The notes: a model not told the origin generated them from the letters alone. A stretch of DNA of 64,000 nucleotides from Loxodes magnus (GCA_946699065.1 CAMPDV010000041.1:1116001-1180000), one strand, 5' to 3'; shown: positions 1 through 12,724, numbered from the stretch's first letter. Made by a program: numbers and translations.

Positions 1-1500
1 TATGAAAAATGAATTAAAACTATTTTATAAAATATGAAAAATATATTATTTTAATATTAATAAGAAATTAAATATTTTTATAATAGATAAAAAAGAATTC
101 ATTCATGATTTAAAATTATTTATTATATTCTTTATATACTTTATACTTTCTTGTTTAAATTTACTATCTATAAAATACACTTTTTATAATGCAAAGGCTT
201 TAAAATGCTAATCTCGTTTATTTTTTTAATTTTATATATATTTGAAAGTATGATAACCACTTGCTATAATATAGTTAGAAAGAAATTCTCTTCGATAAAA
301 GTATAAATATTACTTATCAACTTGATAGATTTTTAATTCATTACAAAAAAGATTTTTATAATTAGTTTCGTCGAAAATGTTTAAAAATTATTTTTAATAG
401 AAAGAGATATTTGAAACTAAAATAAGAAGTGATTTAAACTCTATTGATATAATTTATTTTATAAATAATTTATCTTATTAAAATTTCCTATTTTAATTAA
501 AAAACAATTAGCATTTTCCAATCTCTTAAACCTAGATTTTGAAAAATTTTATTAATTATAATCTAGATATAATTGCATTAATTATTAAATACTAATCATT
601 ATTAATTATTTTTCTATGAAATTAAATTTATAAAAATAATAAATATAAGATACGTAAATAAATTATAGATAGTATTATTATAATAATACTATTTTCGCTA
701 ATAATTTGTAATTATAAATGAGTCAGTTTTTATAAAATTTAATAACCGTAAATTTTTATTTTAATTAAAATATTTAAATAATATTAAATTTTAAATAAGC
801 AAGAATAATATTCAAATTTACTATCATTTATATTTTTTTTAATACAAATTTATCAAAAAGTTTAATTTATTTTATTTGTATATCTATTGTTCTTAGACAA
901 TCTTTAACTCTCCTTTTAATAAAAAATGCTCCTGTTTCATATTTTTTTATTTGTAGGAATATTTTAATAAATAAAATTAAAATATAAATAAGCTTTTAAT
1001 TCAAAATTTTAATTAATTTTGCTACTTTACTTAATATTTAAATTTAGAATGCTAATATTTAAATAAATTAAATTATTTTTAAAAAATGAAGCTGGATTTC
1101 ATATTAAGTTTAGAAAATAAAAAATTAAATAATTTTTACTTATTTATTCAAATATTGAAAGTTTCCACTTAAGCAGAAGTTTAAAATTTGAAATTAATAA
1201 AAAAATTAGTAATTTTAGCATAATATACATCCATAAGGATGAAAATAGTAAAAATAGCCTATGTTTGAATAGACTGATTATAAAAAAAATAAGAGTTAGA
1301 GAATTTTTTAACATTTTTAATTTTTAATTTGAAACTAAAAATTTATTAGAATAATTATTTTTTTGTTGAGATTCTTTATTTAAAAAGCCAATCGATTCTT
1401 GATTTAAAAGATTTTAATTATTTTTAATATTTATCTTAGACACAGATATTGTAAAATATAAAGTTTTAAATTATAATTTTTTTTTATTTTTAAATTAATT
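1..1500. other. AT-rich stretch without recognisable gene
   Basis: No motif, repeat of known family or RNA gene is visible. The sequence is simple A/T-rich DNA with short poly-A and poly-T runs. I see nothing else in it. Confidence 0.6.
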
Positions 1501-1504
1501 AATT

Positions 1505-3990
1505 TATAATTTTTTTAGTAATATTTGAATAATTTAATAGAAGTTGATAGTATCAATTAAATCAAAAGTAAATTTTATATTCATTTTTTATAGAAAAATT
1601 TAATTTCTTAAATTTTCCTTATAATTTTTCATTTAACTTTTAAAAATATTTTACTACATTTCTAAGTTAAAATATAGATTACATAATTTATTATATGTTT
1701 TATCTAAAAATTATTAAATATTTAAATATTTATTTAAATCATCATTTATAATTATAAATTTTCTTAATATTTTTAAATTATACTTAATTAATGTTTTTAC
1801 ATTTACTTTGGTTTTTTATAAAATATTAAGAGATTTTATATAAATTATTTTAAATTTTTATTAAACATAAAGAAAAATATTAATTTTCCTTATTTTAATT
1901 TAAAATATTATTATTCATTAATAAGAAATGAAATCACAGTTTTATTAAATATTTTATCTAGAGGATAAGAAAATTTCTCATTAATATCTAATTAAACCTA
2001 TTTTTAACTAGTTAAAGTACTTAGAATATTTGCAAGTACAGTTAAAGTAAAAAGAAATTTTCTTTTCAATAATTAAAAAGATGGTGGGAGCTGAGATTGA
2101 CCTTCTGAATCATACTTTCTGGCTTTATGGCTAGGAACAAGTTCCTTTCCTGTCACTGAGAAAGTCCCTGGTCAAAGTCAACCTTTGCAAGGGAACGCCT
2201 TCCTTTGATTATCCACTCCTGGTAGGGGTTCGAAGCCTGGCTGCCCATAGCGATGGAGCTTCCTGGCAGCTGCTTTTCGAAAGCAACAGGATATCCCCGT
2301 TATCCCATGAAGGGAGTGTTGGGGTCGTTAAACTGCAAGAAGTTGCAGTCCAAAACTCTTTAAGTTTAAATTAATTAAAAGGAATTTTCTTTTCAGTTTT
2401 TATGAATTAATATTACTAAATGAGTTAGTAAAGGAGGCTATATATTAAGCAATTTATTTTAAGATAAATAGAGGATTTTAGATATATGAATAATTGACTC
2501 TATTGAAGATTTAAATTAGCTTTTCTTGATTTAATTATGAAAAAGAATAATGTTTTCTCTTTACTATTTATTTTAGTACATATAATTACCTAAATGTTTT
2601 ATAGAACTAGTATCATTAATACTTTAAATTTAATATATTCTTATACTCACTAAATTAAACTTAGATAAATTAAGACTAAATATTTTACAAAATGTATCTT
2701 TTTATCAGTTTTCCAAACAAAAGTTAATTACAAAAGATAGTTAATCAAAAGGAATATATAAATATAATTTAAATTTATGAAAATTATAAATAATCTAAAA
2801 ATCTAGCTAATTTTAATGTCTAGCTTCAAATAATTCTATAACTATCTATATCATCTTTTTAGGTTCAAATCTTTTGTAATAAGATTAATAAATGATGATG
2901 TGCTACAAAGCAAAACATGAAGAATTGTTGATTAGGAGCAATAAGATATAGAATAATAGTAGGCTAATAAAATGTATTAAGAGTAAATATTAATCTATTA
3001 GAATAGTTTTAAATAACTTATATTAACTAATCTAATACTTATATTATCTCATACTTATTACAAAGAAACATATTATGTTAAGTTTACTCTTTCTATTAAT
3101 TCAGAAAATAATAATAGAAGATATTAAAAATATGCTTCCTTAAAAACTTATAATTTTCTTAATATAAAACAACTAATTCTAATAAATAGAGTATTAATAG
3201 TGTTAGCAATATAATTTCTATTTGTATAGAATAATAGAATTAAGTTTTTATCTTTAAATAATCTAGAATAATTTAGGTATTATTAATTTGAAATGATAAT
3301 TACTAAAATAACATAAATAATAAATATAATATTAGTTTGCTATAAAAAGAGAAAGTTATCTAAATGTATTTATTATAACTAATCTAATATCTTTTTAATT
3401 AAAGAGAAATTAAATTTAAACTAATAAAGCTAAAAGGATAAAAAATTAAGTATTTAATAGACATAATTAAACATATTAAAGCTTATTTTAATAATAAAAT
3501 TAAATATTACTATTTAATAATTGTAAGATAAAATTAGTAATACATCATTTATAGTTAGTTTAAATATTTACTTTCTACTACTTCTATTTATTACATTTAT
3601 ATATTTTGCTTAGAATAAACATTAAAATAAATTATATTAGCTTATTATTTTAAGAGAGACCTTTATAAATAAAAGGTTTTAATAAAATAGTAGTAAGAAA
3701 GTGGATAAATAAAAAAGTTTATCTTATAATTATAAAAATACTTTGTTTTAAATAATTTAATGTTTTTTAATATTTATTCAAACTAATTAATAAGAAACTT
3801 ATTTTATTTCATTTTTTTATTAGTAAAAAGCTTAAATAAATTCTTTTTTTAATTAAATGCAAGTGAAAAACAATAACTAATAACAATAGATTTTAAAAGA
3901 ATTGTAATATTTTATTAATCATTTAAAAGGGTCTATAAAGAAATAAAGTTTTCTTATTAAAAGTATTTTATTTAAAGCACAAACAAGTTG
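1505..3990 (+). repeat. Segmental duplication block A, copy 1
   Basis: This block matches 39125-41283 in the same orientation across most of its length, with many small substitutions and indels. Copy 1 carries one extra ~309 bp insert (2069-2377, a SINE). Beyond 3990 copy 1 holds ~2.6 kb (3990-6605) that is absent from copy 2, where block A runs straight into block B. No gene is recognised inside the block. Confidence 0.85.
2069..2377 (+). mobile_element. SINE-like element, family 1 (copy 1, with target-site duplication)
   Basis: This GC-richer ~309 bp unit occurs four times in the window. It is flanked by an 18-bp direct repeat, AAAGAAATTTTCTTTTCA (2051-2068) and AAAGGAATTTTCTTTTCA (2378-2395), one mismatch. 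The duplicated block at 39.67 kb has only one copy of that target and no insert, so it is the empty site. A perfect Pol III B box, GGTTCGAAGCC, sits at about 2226-2236. The 3' part has a 7-bp hairpin (ACTGCAA-GAAG-TTGCAGT). It is read as a Pol III-transcribed SINE; a conserved structured ncRNA gene is possible but the target duplication argues for a mobile copy. Confidence 0.85.
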
Positions 3991-5330
3991 TAATTAATAA
4001 ATGCATATTAAAGTTATTATAATAAGGATATAATTCTTCGTTATAAAACTTTTTATATAATAAATTATCCTTTTATTTAAAAGTAAAAAGATATAAAATA
4101 ATTAAATTTTAAAAGCTTGTACACTATTAGTTTAATATTTTGTCTTGTTTTAAGACAAAAATAGAATTTTCAAATAAATGTTTAAGAAATAAGATATTTA
4201 TAAGTATGATTAATAAATAATTTAATTGTTTATTTAAATTAAATTAAGTCAGCAAAATTATTAAATAAAGTTAATTAAATAATTATTGAAGTAAGTTATA
4301 AAGATAAAATGGAGAAAAAAGAAAAGTAATTTACTAAATGTATTTTTTTAAGAAAACTCTTAAGAGCGAGAAACCACATTTTAGGTAAAGTATCTCTACT
4401 TCATTTTAAGTATGAAATTCTGCCCAATTTATGCTACTAAAAGCTAATAAGTAAGATCATTTATGACCAATGTAAAGGTATTTCTTTAATATTTTTTAGA
4501 CTAAGTCCTCACTGTTCACACTTCATTTGTTTGGTCGGTAGCTATATTAAGTGACCTGAATTGAATTGTATCAGGTTCATAATATCCTGAAAATTCGATA
4601 AAGATCTGGAATTTCCGGACAGGTACTCTCCAAAGAACTATAACAGGACATACTTCAAATGTTAACTTGGTATTAATCTCTCTTGACTCTAAATATATAA
4701 TATCAGCATCTGGTGACAAAACCATAAAGATCTGAATCTTCCAAAATGGTGCTCTCCAAAGAACTTAAACGGGGCAAACTTCTACAGTTTAATTGGTAGT
4801 AATCTCCTATGACTCTAAATATATTATATCGACATATGCTGACTCCTCTATAAAGATCTGGGATTTCTAGACTGGTCAGCTTGTGCGAAATCTTACTGGG
4901 CATTTAAGTTCTGTTTCATCGGTGATAGTGTCTAAGGATAATAGGTATATCATATCTGGTTCTGAGACAAGACAATTAAGATATGGGACTTCTCTTCTGG
5001 TTAGTGTATTCGTACTCTTTAAGGTCATACAGGTGCTGTACGTAGTATTCAGTTAAGTGTTGATTCATGTGTTATATTTTCTGGTTCTGGTGACAGAACA
5101 ATCAAGATATGGAACTTTGATAAGGGTGAGTGTATCTAGACTTTATAAGGATATAAAAGATGAATAAATTCTATAGCATTGAGTGTTGATAATAGATGGT
5201 TGGTATCGGGAGCGGATGATAGGACAATTAGAAAGTGGAGGGTTTCGAGTTGAGTAATTTATGATTTAACTTAACTAAATTTTACGATTAAATATAAATT
5301 ATTAGTTATGCATTTAAATGAATGTTGAAT
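3007..5330 (+). repeat. Large inverted repeat, left arm
   Basis: This arm is the reverse complement of 10655-12613. The pairing runs from a TTTAAATAACTTATA-type end near 3010 to CATTTAAATGAATGTT near 5325. The right arm lacks ~510 bp that match 3340-3850. The left arm carries a decayed WD40 gene and the right arm an intact one. The ~5.3 kb between the arms holds T-rich repeats, a coiled-coil frame and a LINE fragment. Confidence 0.85.
4412..5253 (+). pseudogene. WD40 repeat protein, decayed copy
   Basis: Starts MKFCPIYATKS, as in the intact copy at 10740-11708, and ends at the same terminal sequence (IRKWRVSS then TGA). Only six WD40 blades are present instead of seven, so one blade was lost, probably by recombination between similar repeats. 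A one-base frameshift lies in blade 4 near 4957, inside the GSD..K turn. In-frame TGA replaces Trp in the first 'LNWIVSGS' and in one 'KIW', while another position that is TGA in the intact copy is TGG here (VWSVA). Several GH dipeptides are degraded (TVH, TGQ, QGY). Read as a pseudogene made by the inverted duplication. Confidence 0.85.
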
Positions 5331-5924
5331 GGTAATTATGTTTGTAGTTTTATGAATTGTTTGCTTTATATTTTTTTATTTATTAAAAAGTTGTATATTA
5401 TTTATTATTAAGGTTATTATGTGGTTTATATTTTGTAGGTTATTGAAAATTAGTGAAAGTATGTGATTTAAAAGTGTTTATGTTTAAAAATATTTCAAAT
5501 ATAATTTTGGTAAATGAAGACAAATAGTAAATTTAAGTTTTATTTTATTCTATAAAATTTTATTGATTTATTTTTAAGTTTTGTTTTATTTTTAGATTTT
5601 GTAAAATTTTAAGTTAAGTAAAAGATTTAAATTCTATATAAATTTTAATTTTTTTGTGAAGTTAAAATATTATTGTAATGAAAAATTAGTTTATAATATT
5701 GATTATTATTTAAAAAATTTAATTAAGTGTTTCATTTTATTTATTTTAAAATAAATTATGTTTTTGATTATTTATTATAATTAATTATTATTTATTTATT
5801 AATATTATTATAATATTTTAATTTTATGTTTAATATGTTATGTTTCCGATTAAAAAATAATTTTTCTGATAGTAAGTTTTATGTTTCAATTAAAAGGCAT
5901 GAATTTAAAAAAATAAAAATTTTG

Positions 5925-7010
5925 TTTTTGCTCAGAGTTTAGCACTAGAGGAGACGGAATAAATTTTTATTTCAGGATAAGAAATTCTAAATAGGAGAAA
6001 AATTTTTTATTTCGGAATAAAAAATTCTTAAATTGGAATAAAAATTTTGAAAGTAGTTTTAAAAAATTATTTTTTTTATTTTTTGAAAAACGTTTCTGAA
6101 AATAATTAAAAAAAAATCTAAATGGTTTTAAAATAAAATTTGGAAATTAATTTTAAAAAAATTCCAATTTTTTAGGAATTTTTTTGATAAACATTTCTGG
6201 TACAGTTTTTTTTTTAATTTATAAAAAAAGGGAAAATTTTTGAATTTTGGGATGCTAATTTAATTTTTTAAGTTTTATGTTATATAAATTTATTAAAATA
6301 TACTATATATTGTGCTTAAGTTCGGAATTAAATTTTAATTTTAATGTTAAACATATTTCATTTCCGATTAAAATTATTTTTCTGATAGTAAGTTTTTTTG
6401 TTTATCTTTCAATTTAAGAGCATGAATTCCATGAAAATGAAAAATTAGTTTTTCTCAGCGTTTTACACTACAAAGATTTCTGGGACGGAATAAATTTTTT
6501 GATTTCGGGATAAAAAATCCTAAATAGGAATAAAATTTTCAAGAAAAAATTCCAAATATAAAAGATTTTTGAGAAAAAATAGGAATTAAAAAAAATTTTA
6601 CAATAAAGTATAATTTGGAAATCTTTTTTGTTGAAATGGTATTTTGCAAAAATAAACAGCATTTTTTTGTTTTAGGAAAATTTTTTGATTTGAAAATTTT
6701 TGAACAAAATTTATTTTATTTTTGATTTAAAGAAAAAAATTTTGATAAGGGAAATTATTTTTGAAATGATTAAAAAAATTATTTTTTATGTTTTGGAAAA
6801 AAATTAGCATTTTTAATTTTGAAATTATTTTCGGATAAATGAAAAAATTCACTTTAAAAAAGTTTTAATGTTATAAGAATTTACTTAAATTAAAAGGATC
6901 TCAAGAAAAAAGTAGAGATAAAAAAATAAAATATGAAATCGTGAAAAAATTATCCTTTTTTCGCTCTGAGTTAAAAGCTACAAAAGATTTTCGGGATGAA
7001 TAAATTTTAT
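5925..7010 (+). repeat. T-rich repeat units with a conserved ~45-bp motif, ~510 bp apart
   Basis: A motif of the form TTTTGCTCAGCGTTTTACAC, then TACAA..GATTTTCGGGACGGAATAA, recurs near 5928, 6452 and 6957. The spacings are about 524 and 505 bp and the DNA between is T-rich and degenerate. The same motif occurs reversed at 32.93 and 33.35 kb and forward at 41.61 kb. Function unknown; it could be a long-period satellite or the terminal part of a mobile element. Confidence 0.6.
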
Positions 7011-9003
7011 TTTAAGGGATATAATTTTAAAAGATATGAACAATTTTTTAAAAATGATTTTAAGAAGTAAATATAAAAAAATAAATGACAATTTTATAAA
7101 GAAACAAAATTAGTAAAAAAAATCTCTTTAAGAGTGCTTAAAGTTACCTTTTTTATCAAGTATTCTGAATTGTTATAAAACTAATCTAAAGGAGTTTAAA
7201 AATCCATTTATAAAAATATGAACAGTCAAATAGTAAAAATGAGGTATAATACATTTTTAATTATAAATTTTAGGACAATCTACAAAGAATCCAAAAAATT
7301 AATTAAGAAGGATCTAAATAATATATCTAACTTGATTATATCAAATATATAAATAAAAACTTATTAATCGAGTTTAAAAAATTTGTGCTTTATTATAATA
7401 ATAAGAAAAACATGAAAATTTAAAAAGAAAAGTAAAATTGTTTTGAAAAGAGCTTATTACGCGCATTTTATCTTTTTTTTTAGTTTGTTAAAAGACGCTA
7501 TCTTAGAAGAGAAAAATAAGTTTTTAAGGAAAAATTGCTATATTAAGTATTTATTCTCTTCAAAATTTTTATCATTTCGTAATTTTAAAGGAATAGTTTT
7601 AAAGATAAACTTTCTGATTTTAAGTAACTTGAATATATCTATTGTGTATGTAGAAAATAGATTTTATTTATTAATCTAAAAATTTGAATTCCTAATGAAG
7701 CTATTTTATTAAAGTTGAAAAAAAAAAAAAATTGATTGATTGTTTATCATATAAAAGCATTTGTTAGTAGATTATATAAATAATTTGAATATATGCAAAA
7801 TTATAAAAATCTTCACTTTCTTGTGAAGTATATTATACTTCCATCTAAAATAAGAATAAAATTATATTCTAATATTAAATAATACGAATTACCAAAATGA
7901 AAGTTTAAATAATTAAGAAATCAATATAGTTTTGATTATATCAAAAAAGGTTAAAAGAAAAGCTTTAATCTTTTGTATTAATTAAAATAATATAAAAAAT
8001 GTAGGTTAATAACAATTAGAATTATATCTATAAAAAATGGGAAATATTTCATTCAATATAAAAAAATATATATATATAAAATTAAAAATGCAAAGTTTTT
8101 ACTAAAAAGATAATGCTAATAGTACACAATTTCATAAATAACCTTAATAATGAGCTATTTTGTTTTATTCTAAATTATTAGACACATAAATTATAATTTA
8201 TAATTTAATCATTCCTTTAATAAATATGTGATTTAATATGCAATATAGTATTTTTTAATTTAAGATACTAAATATTCATAAACATAATAATTCTTAAAGT
8301 GTTTATTTAGTAGAAGTTTTAAAAAAGGCAACTAATTTTAATTTAAAAATCTTATCAAGAAATTAAATTAAAATGTTTTCATATTCATTTTCTAATTAAA
8401 AATAGTTATTATTTTTTGTTCATTTATCTATTTTATTTATGACTAAAGATTGTAATTATATGTTTTCTTAATATCTGATAAAAGATGAAAAGTTGCTAGA
8501 TTATTTGAAGATAAAACTTAATTCTTAAAAACAATTCTTTTATAAGATAAACAGAAATAAGGTTAATTATAGTTTAAAAAAATTCTAGCAAACAAGTTTA
8601 TAATTTGAGAGCAAAAATATTACAGTTAATTTCAAAATATTGTATTCCAAAAAACATAGATGTAAAAAATTGTCACACAAATTAAACTACAAATAGATTT
8701 ATTATTTAGAAAATTCCTCTAGAAATAAGAAAAATCAAATAATTTTATAAGAGATCAATTAAAGTTTTGCAAGAATTTGAGAGCAAAAATATTACAGTTA
8801 ATTTCAAAATATTGTATTCCAAAAAACATAGATGTAAAAAATTATCACACAAACTAAACTAAAAATAGATTTATTATTTAGAAAATTCCTCTAGAAATAA
8901 GAAATGTAGCCTTATTTTTAGCAGATTTATTAAGAAATTTAATTTATCTTCAAACTTAATATCTTTATTTATTATTAAATAATAGAAAAATTAAAAGTTA
9001 AAT
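6605..9003 (+). repeat. Segmental duplication block B, copy 1
   Basis: Matches 41284-43528 in the same orientation. In copy 2 it follows block A directly. Copy 1 additionally contains a local ~172 bp tandem duplication (8602-8905) that copy 2 lacks, so that event is younger than the block duplication. No gene is recognised; short standard-code frames here are not supported by any motif. Confidence 0.8.
8602..8905 (+). repeat. Tandem duplication, ~172 bp period
   Basis: The segment starting AATTTGAGAGCAAAAATATT at 8602 is repeated from 8774 with few changes. The homologous place at about 43300 has a single copy. Confidence 0.85.
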
Positions 9004-9267
9004 AAAAAACTAATATTGAACTTGAATTAAACTATATTTTGAATTATAATTAATAACTGAAATCTTAAAATTAAAAAATAACATATTAAGTATAAATATT
9101 ATAAAGCTAACTTGAAATTTTGAACTTTGAATGAGAAAAGAAATATTTTAAAAAATTGGATTTATGTAATAATCTTTGATAGAATCTATAGCTTAAAGAA
9201 TTGGATTATTAAAGCATATTAAGTTCATTACATTTGTAAAAAAATAAGTATATACAAGAATTTAAAG

Positions 9268-9985
9268 ATGCTTTCACAAAAAATACCTTAACTATAGAAT
9301 GATTACACATAGGTTGAAATTTAATCCAGTGATTAAAAAATTCAAACTGTTATTTTGACTTTAGATACGGCTACTAATACAGACCTACTACATTTGGATT
9401 AAATTTCCTAAGGCGAAATTATTGATTCTAAATACATAAAACTGTAGAAATAATACGATTAACTAAATGAGCAACTAGACAATTAAATCAAAGCTTTTGA
9501 TAAAGTTGCATCAGAAAAATGTACTTTAATAGAAAATCTGAAATAGAACCAAATATTAAAGTAGTAAATTTCTTCCAATTTAACATTTCTATCCAAAAAT
9601 TCTGTGAATAATCTTTTTAGATTTTCAACAACTCTCATTTATAAAATCTAAAATAGGATAATCAAGCAAATTCTTTGGAATAAGATTCTATAAATTAATT
9701 AAAGAAAAAATATCCAGATCCATATTTTCCATCTACTAAATAACATATCAATAAAATGGAAGAAAATTAGGCTTTCATAAAAAATTACAATGTTAATTCA
9801 AAATAGCTAAGAGATTTTATATTATCTAACTTTTGAAGAAGAACTAATTTCCAAACTATAATTTAAAACAGATACGTTGCACTTGACTAAGAACTTGATA
9901 AAGGATAGATTGACAGTCAAGTAGTTAAAATTAATATTGATAAGAGATTATTAAAGATATATAGCAGAAAATATCTCTATATTAT
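9268..9985 (+). pseudogene. Coiled-coil protein, unidentified (copy 1)
   Basis: From the ATG at 9268 the ciliate frame reads MLSQKIPQLQNDYTQVEIQ and then a heptad-like stretch (DSKYIKLQKQYDQLNEQL, IKAFDKVASEKCTLIENL) typical of a coiled coil. One frameshift lies in an A run near 9593-9597, after which the other frame continues (NNSHLQNLKQDNQANS, KKYPDPYFPSTKQHINKMEE, SNFWRRTNFQTIIQNRY, with W as TGA). A second copy lies at 52495-53193 on the minus strand. In both copies the text ATGACTAAAATAAAT follows directly, which is the start of a LINE-type ORF1, so this may be the upstream part of the LINE or a host gene duplicated together with it. Function not recognised. Confidence 0.55.
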
Positions 9986-10006
9986 AATTTAATTTTATGA
10001 CTAAAA

Positions 10007-10650
10007 TAAATAACATTAAAAAATTAAGGTTCATTTTGAAATTAGTGGACAAAAAAAGAAATTTTAATTTATGAACCTGGGTTGAAAAGAGGCTCTTAAC
10101 TAAATCAATTAGGAAAACAAATTATTTTAGATCAAGATAACCACTAAAAAAGAAGTAGCGCCAATTAAATTAAGATTGGACATGTCAACATAAATGGAAT
10201 AGCAAGTAAACTATATGCAGTAGAAGAATTCATAAGAGAAAAGTATTGATATTTTTTCAATTAATGAAACTTGGTAAAAACAAGATTTCCCTCCAATATT
10301 AATATAAGGTTATAGGACTTATTACAAAAATTCAGAGAAAAGGAGAAGATGTATATCTAGTTATTAAAGAAGAACTCAATAGTACTGAAGAAACGAATAT
10401 AATTGATGTATCCTAGAATCGATTTATTATAGCTAAACTCGACAATATATTTATTACGTCCTGCTACATGCCAGATAATAGCTAAAATGAGAACATAAAA
10501 GACCAAGCATATGACTATATTAATTTGATACTTAATAAATTCCCAAATAACCCACATATTCTAATGGGAGATTTCAATGCTCTCCTATAAGAATATAAAA
10601 CCTTATAAATAAATAATAAGCATAAAGCAAATACTTCATAAAACTACAAA
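10007..10650 (+). mobile_element. LINE fragment: AP-endonuclease domain of ORF2
   Basis: After the start MTKIN the frame soon leads to an endonuclease/exonuclease/phosphatase domain: IKIGHVNINGIASKLYAVEE, IFSINETWQKQDFPPI (the catalytic N-E-T), FITSCYMPDN, and the hallmark MGDFNA near 10570. This is the target-nicking nuclease of non-LTR retrotransposons. At least two single-base frameshifts break it (near 10238 and 10340, the latter beside a short A/G run). ORF1 seems mostly deleted and the reverse transcriptase is absent, because the sequence ends at the right arm of the inverted repeat (10655). Confidence 0.85.
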
Positions 10651-10654
10651 CATA

Positions 10655-12613
10655 GTCATCATTGAACATTCATTTAAATGAATAACCAATATCTTATATC
10701 TTTAATCGTAAAATTAAATTAAGTTAAATCATAAATTACTCAACTCGAAACCCTCCACTTTCTAATCGTCTTGTCCTCAGCTCCCGATACCAACCATCTA
10801 TTATCAACACTCAATGCTATAGTCCCTATATACGATGTATGCCCTTATAAAGTCTAGATACACTCTCCCATATCAAAGTTCCAGATCTTGATTGTTCTGT
10901 CATAAGATCCAGAAAATATAACACTTAAATCAACACTTAACTGAATACTTGATACATTATTTGCATGACCTTGAAGAGTACGAATACACTAACCAGAAGA
11001 GAAGTCCCATATCTTAATTGTCTTGTCATCCGAACCTGATATTATATATCTATTATCCTAAGACAATATTACCGATAAAACATAACTTGAATGAGCAGTA
11101 AGAGTTCGTACAAGCTGACCAGTCTAGAAATCCCAGATCTTTATGGTTTTATCTCCAGATCCCGATATAATATATCTAGATTCATAGGAGATTACTACCA
11201 AAGTAACATATGAAGTATGTCCCGACAAAGTTCTTAAGAGAACACCATTGAGGAAATTTCAGATCTTTATGGTTTTGTCATCAGATCCTGATACGATATA
11301 ACTAGAGTCTGGGGAGATTACAACCGATATAACATTAGAAGAATGTCCCGTTATAGTTCTTTGGAGAGCACCAGTCCATAAGTTTCAGATTTTTATGGTT
11401 GTATCATCAGATCCTGATACGATATAGCTAGAGTCTGAGGAGATTATTACCGATCAAATGGCATCAGTATGTCCTGTTATAGTTCTTTGGAGAGCACCTG
11501 TCTGGAAATTCCAGATCTTTATCGAATTTTCAGGATATGCTGAACCTGATACAATTCAATTCAGGTCATTTGATATGGCTACCGAGTAAACAGGTGAAGT
11601 GTGACCAGTAAGAGCTTAGTCTTAAAAATATTAAAGAAATACCTTTACTTTAGTCGTAGCTGATCTTGTTTATTAGCTTTTAGTAGCATAAATTGGGCAG
11701 AATTTCATACTTAAAATGAAGTAGAGATACTTTACCTAAAATGTGGTTTCTCGCTCTTAAGAGTTTTCTTAAAAAAATACATTTAGCAAATTACTTTTCT
11801 TTTTTCTCCATTTTATCTTTATAATTTACTTCAATAATTATTTAATTAAAATAAATCAATAAATTTTATTAATTTAATTTAATTTAAATATAAATAAACA
11901 ATTAAATTATTTATTAAGCATACTTATAAATATCTTATTTCTTAAACATTTATTTGAAAATTCTATTTTTGACTTAAAACAAGACAAAATATTAAACTAA
12001 TAGTGTACAAGCTTTTAAAATTTAATTATTTTATATCTTTTTACTTTTAAATAAAAGGATAATTTATTATATAAAAAGTTTTATAACGAAGAATTATATC
12101 CTTATTATAATAACTTTAATATGCATTTATTAGTTACAACTTGTCTGTGCTTTAAATAAAATACTTTTAATAAGAAAACTTTATTTCTTTATAGACCCTT
12201 TTAAATGATAAATAAAATATTACAATTCCTTTAAAATCTATTGTTATTAATTATTGTTTTTCACTTACATTTAGTTTATAGCAAACTAATATTATATTTA
12301 TTATTTATGTTATTTTAGTAATTATCATTTCAAATTAATAATACCTAAATTATTCTAGATTATTTAAAGATAAAAACTTAATTCTATTATTCTATACAAA
12401 TCTATATTATATTGCTAACACTATTAATACTCTATTTATTAGAATTAGTTGTTTTATATTAAGAAAATTATAAGCTTTTTAAGGAAGCATATTTTTAATA
12501 TCTTCTATTATTATTTTCTGAATTAATAGAAAGAGTAAACTTAACATAATATGTTTCTTTGTAATAAGTATGAGATAATATAAGTATTAGATTAGCTAGT
12601 ATAAGTTATTTAA
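10655..12613 (-). repeat. Large inverted repeat, right arm
   Basis: Reverse complement of 3007-5330, with ~510 bp missing relative to the left arm at about 12275. It contains the intact WD40 gene and its upstream DNA. Confidence 0.85.
10740..11708 (-). CDS. Seven-blade WD40 repeat protein (322 aa)
   Basis: From ATG at 11708 (MKFCPIYATKSQQTRS) to TGA at 10740 the frame is unbroken for 323 codons. It contains exactly seven WD40 repeats, each with GH, a GS.D turn and KIW, for example GHTSYVTLVVISYESRYIIS and SGSDDKTIKIWDFSSGQ; the last is IRKWRVSS. TAA/TAG fall at glutamine-like places (CIQTLQGH). Four in-frame TGA codons sit exactly where tryptophan belongs: 11556-11558 (LNWIVSGS), 11454-11456 (IWSV), 11395-11397 and 11259-11261 (both KIW), while other KIW positions use TGG. 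A propeller this complete should be a protein-interaction scaffold. It may be a detached C-terminal domain of the NACHT-WD40 family seen elsewhere in the window. Confidence 0.85.
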
Positions 12614-12724
12614 ACTAAAATTAATGTCACAAGAAATCCTAGTCAAGTTGGTTTTAGTCATAAAATTTAAAAAGAATGTAGTCCTTAGTAGTAATAAGAA
12701 AGGATTTAAATAAACATAATGAAA

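Noticed and set aside
2069-2377. SRP (7SL) or tRNA gene
   Set aside because: A GGGAGCTGAG block and a B box recall 7SL and tRNA, but no cloverleaf, Alu fold or S-domain loop can be drawn, and the unit behaves as a dispersed insert.
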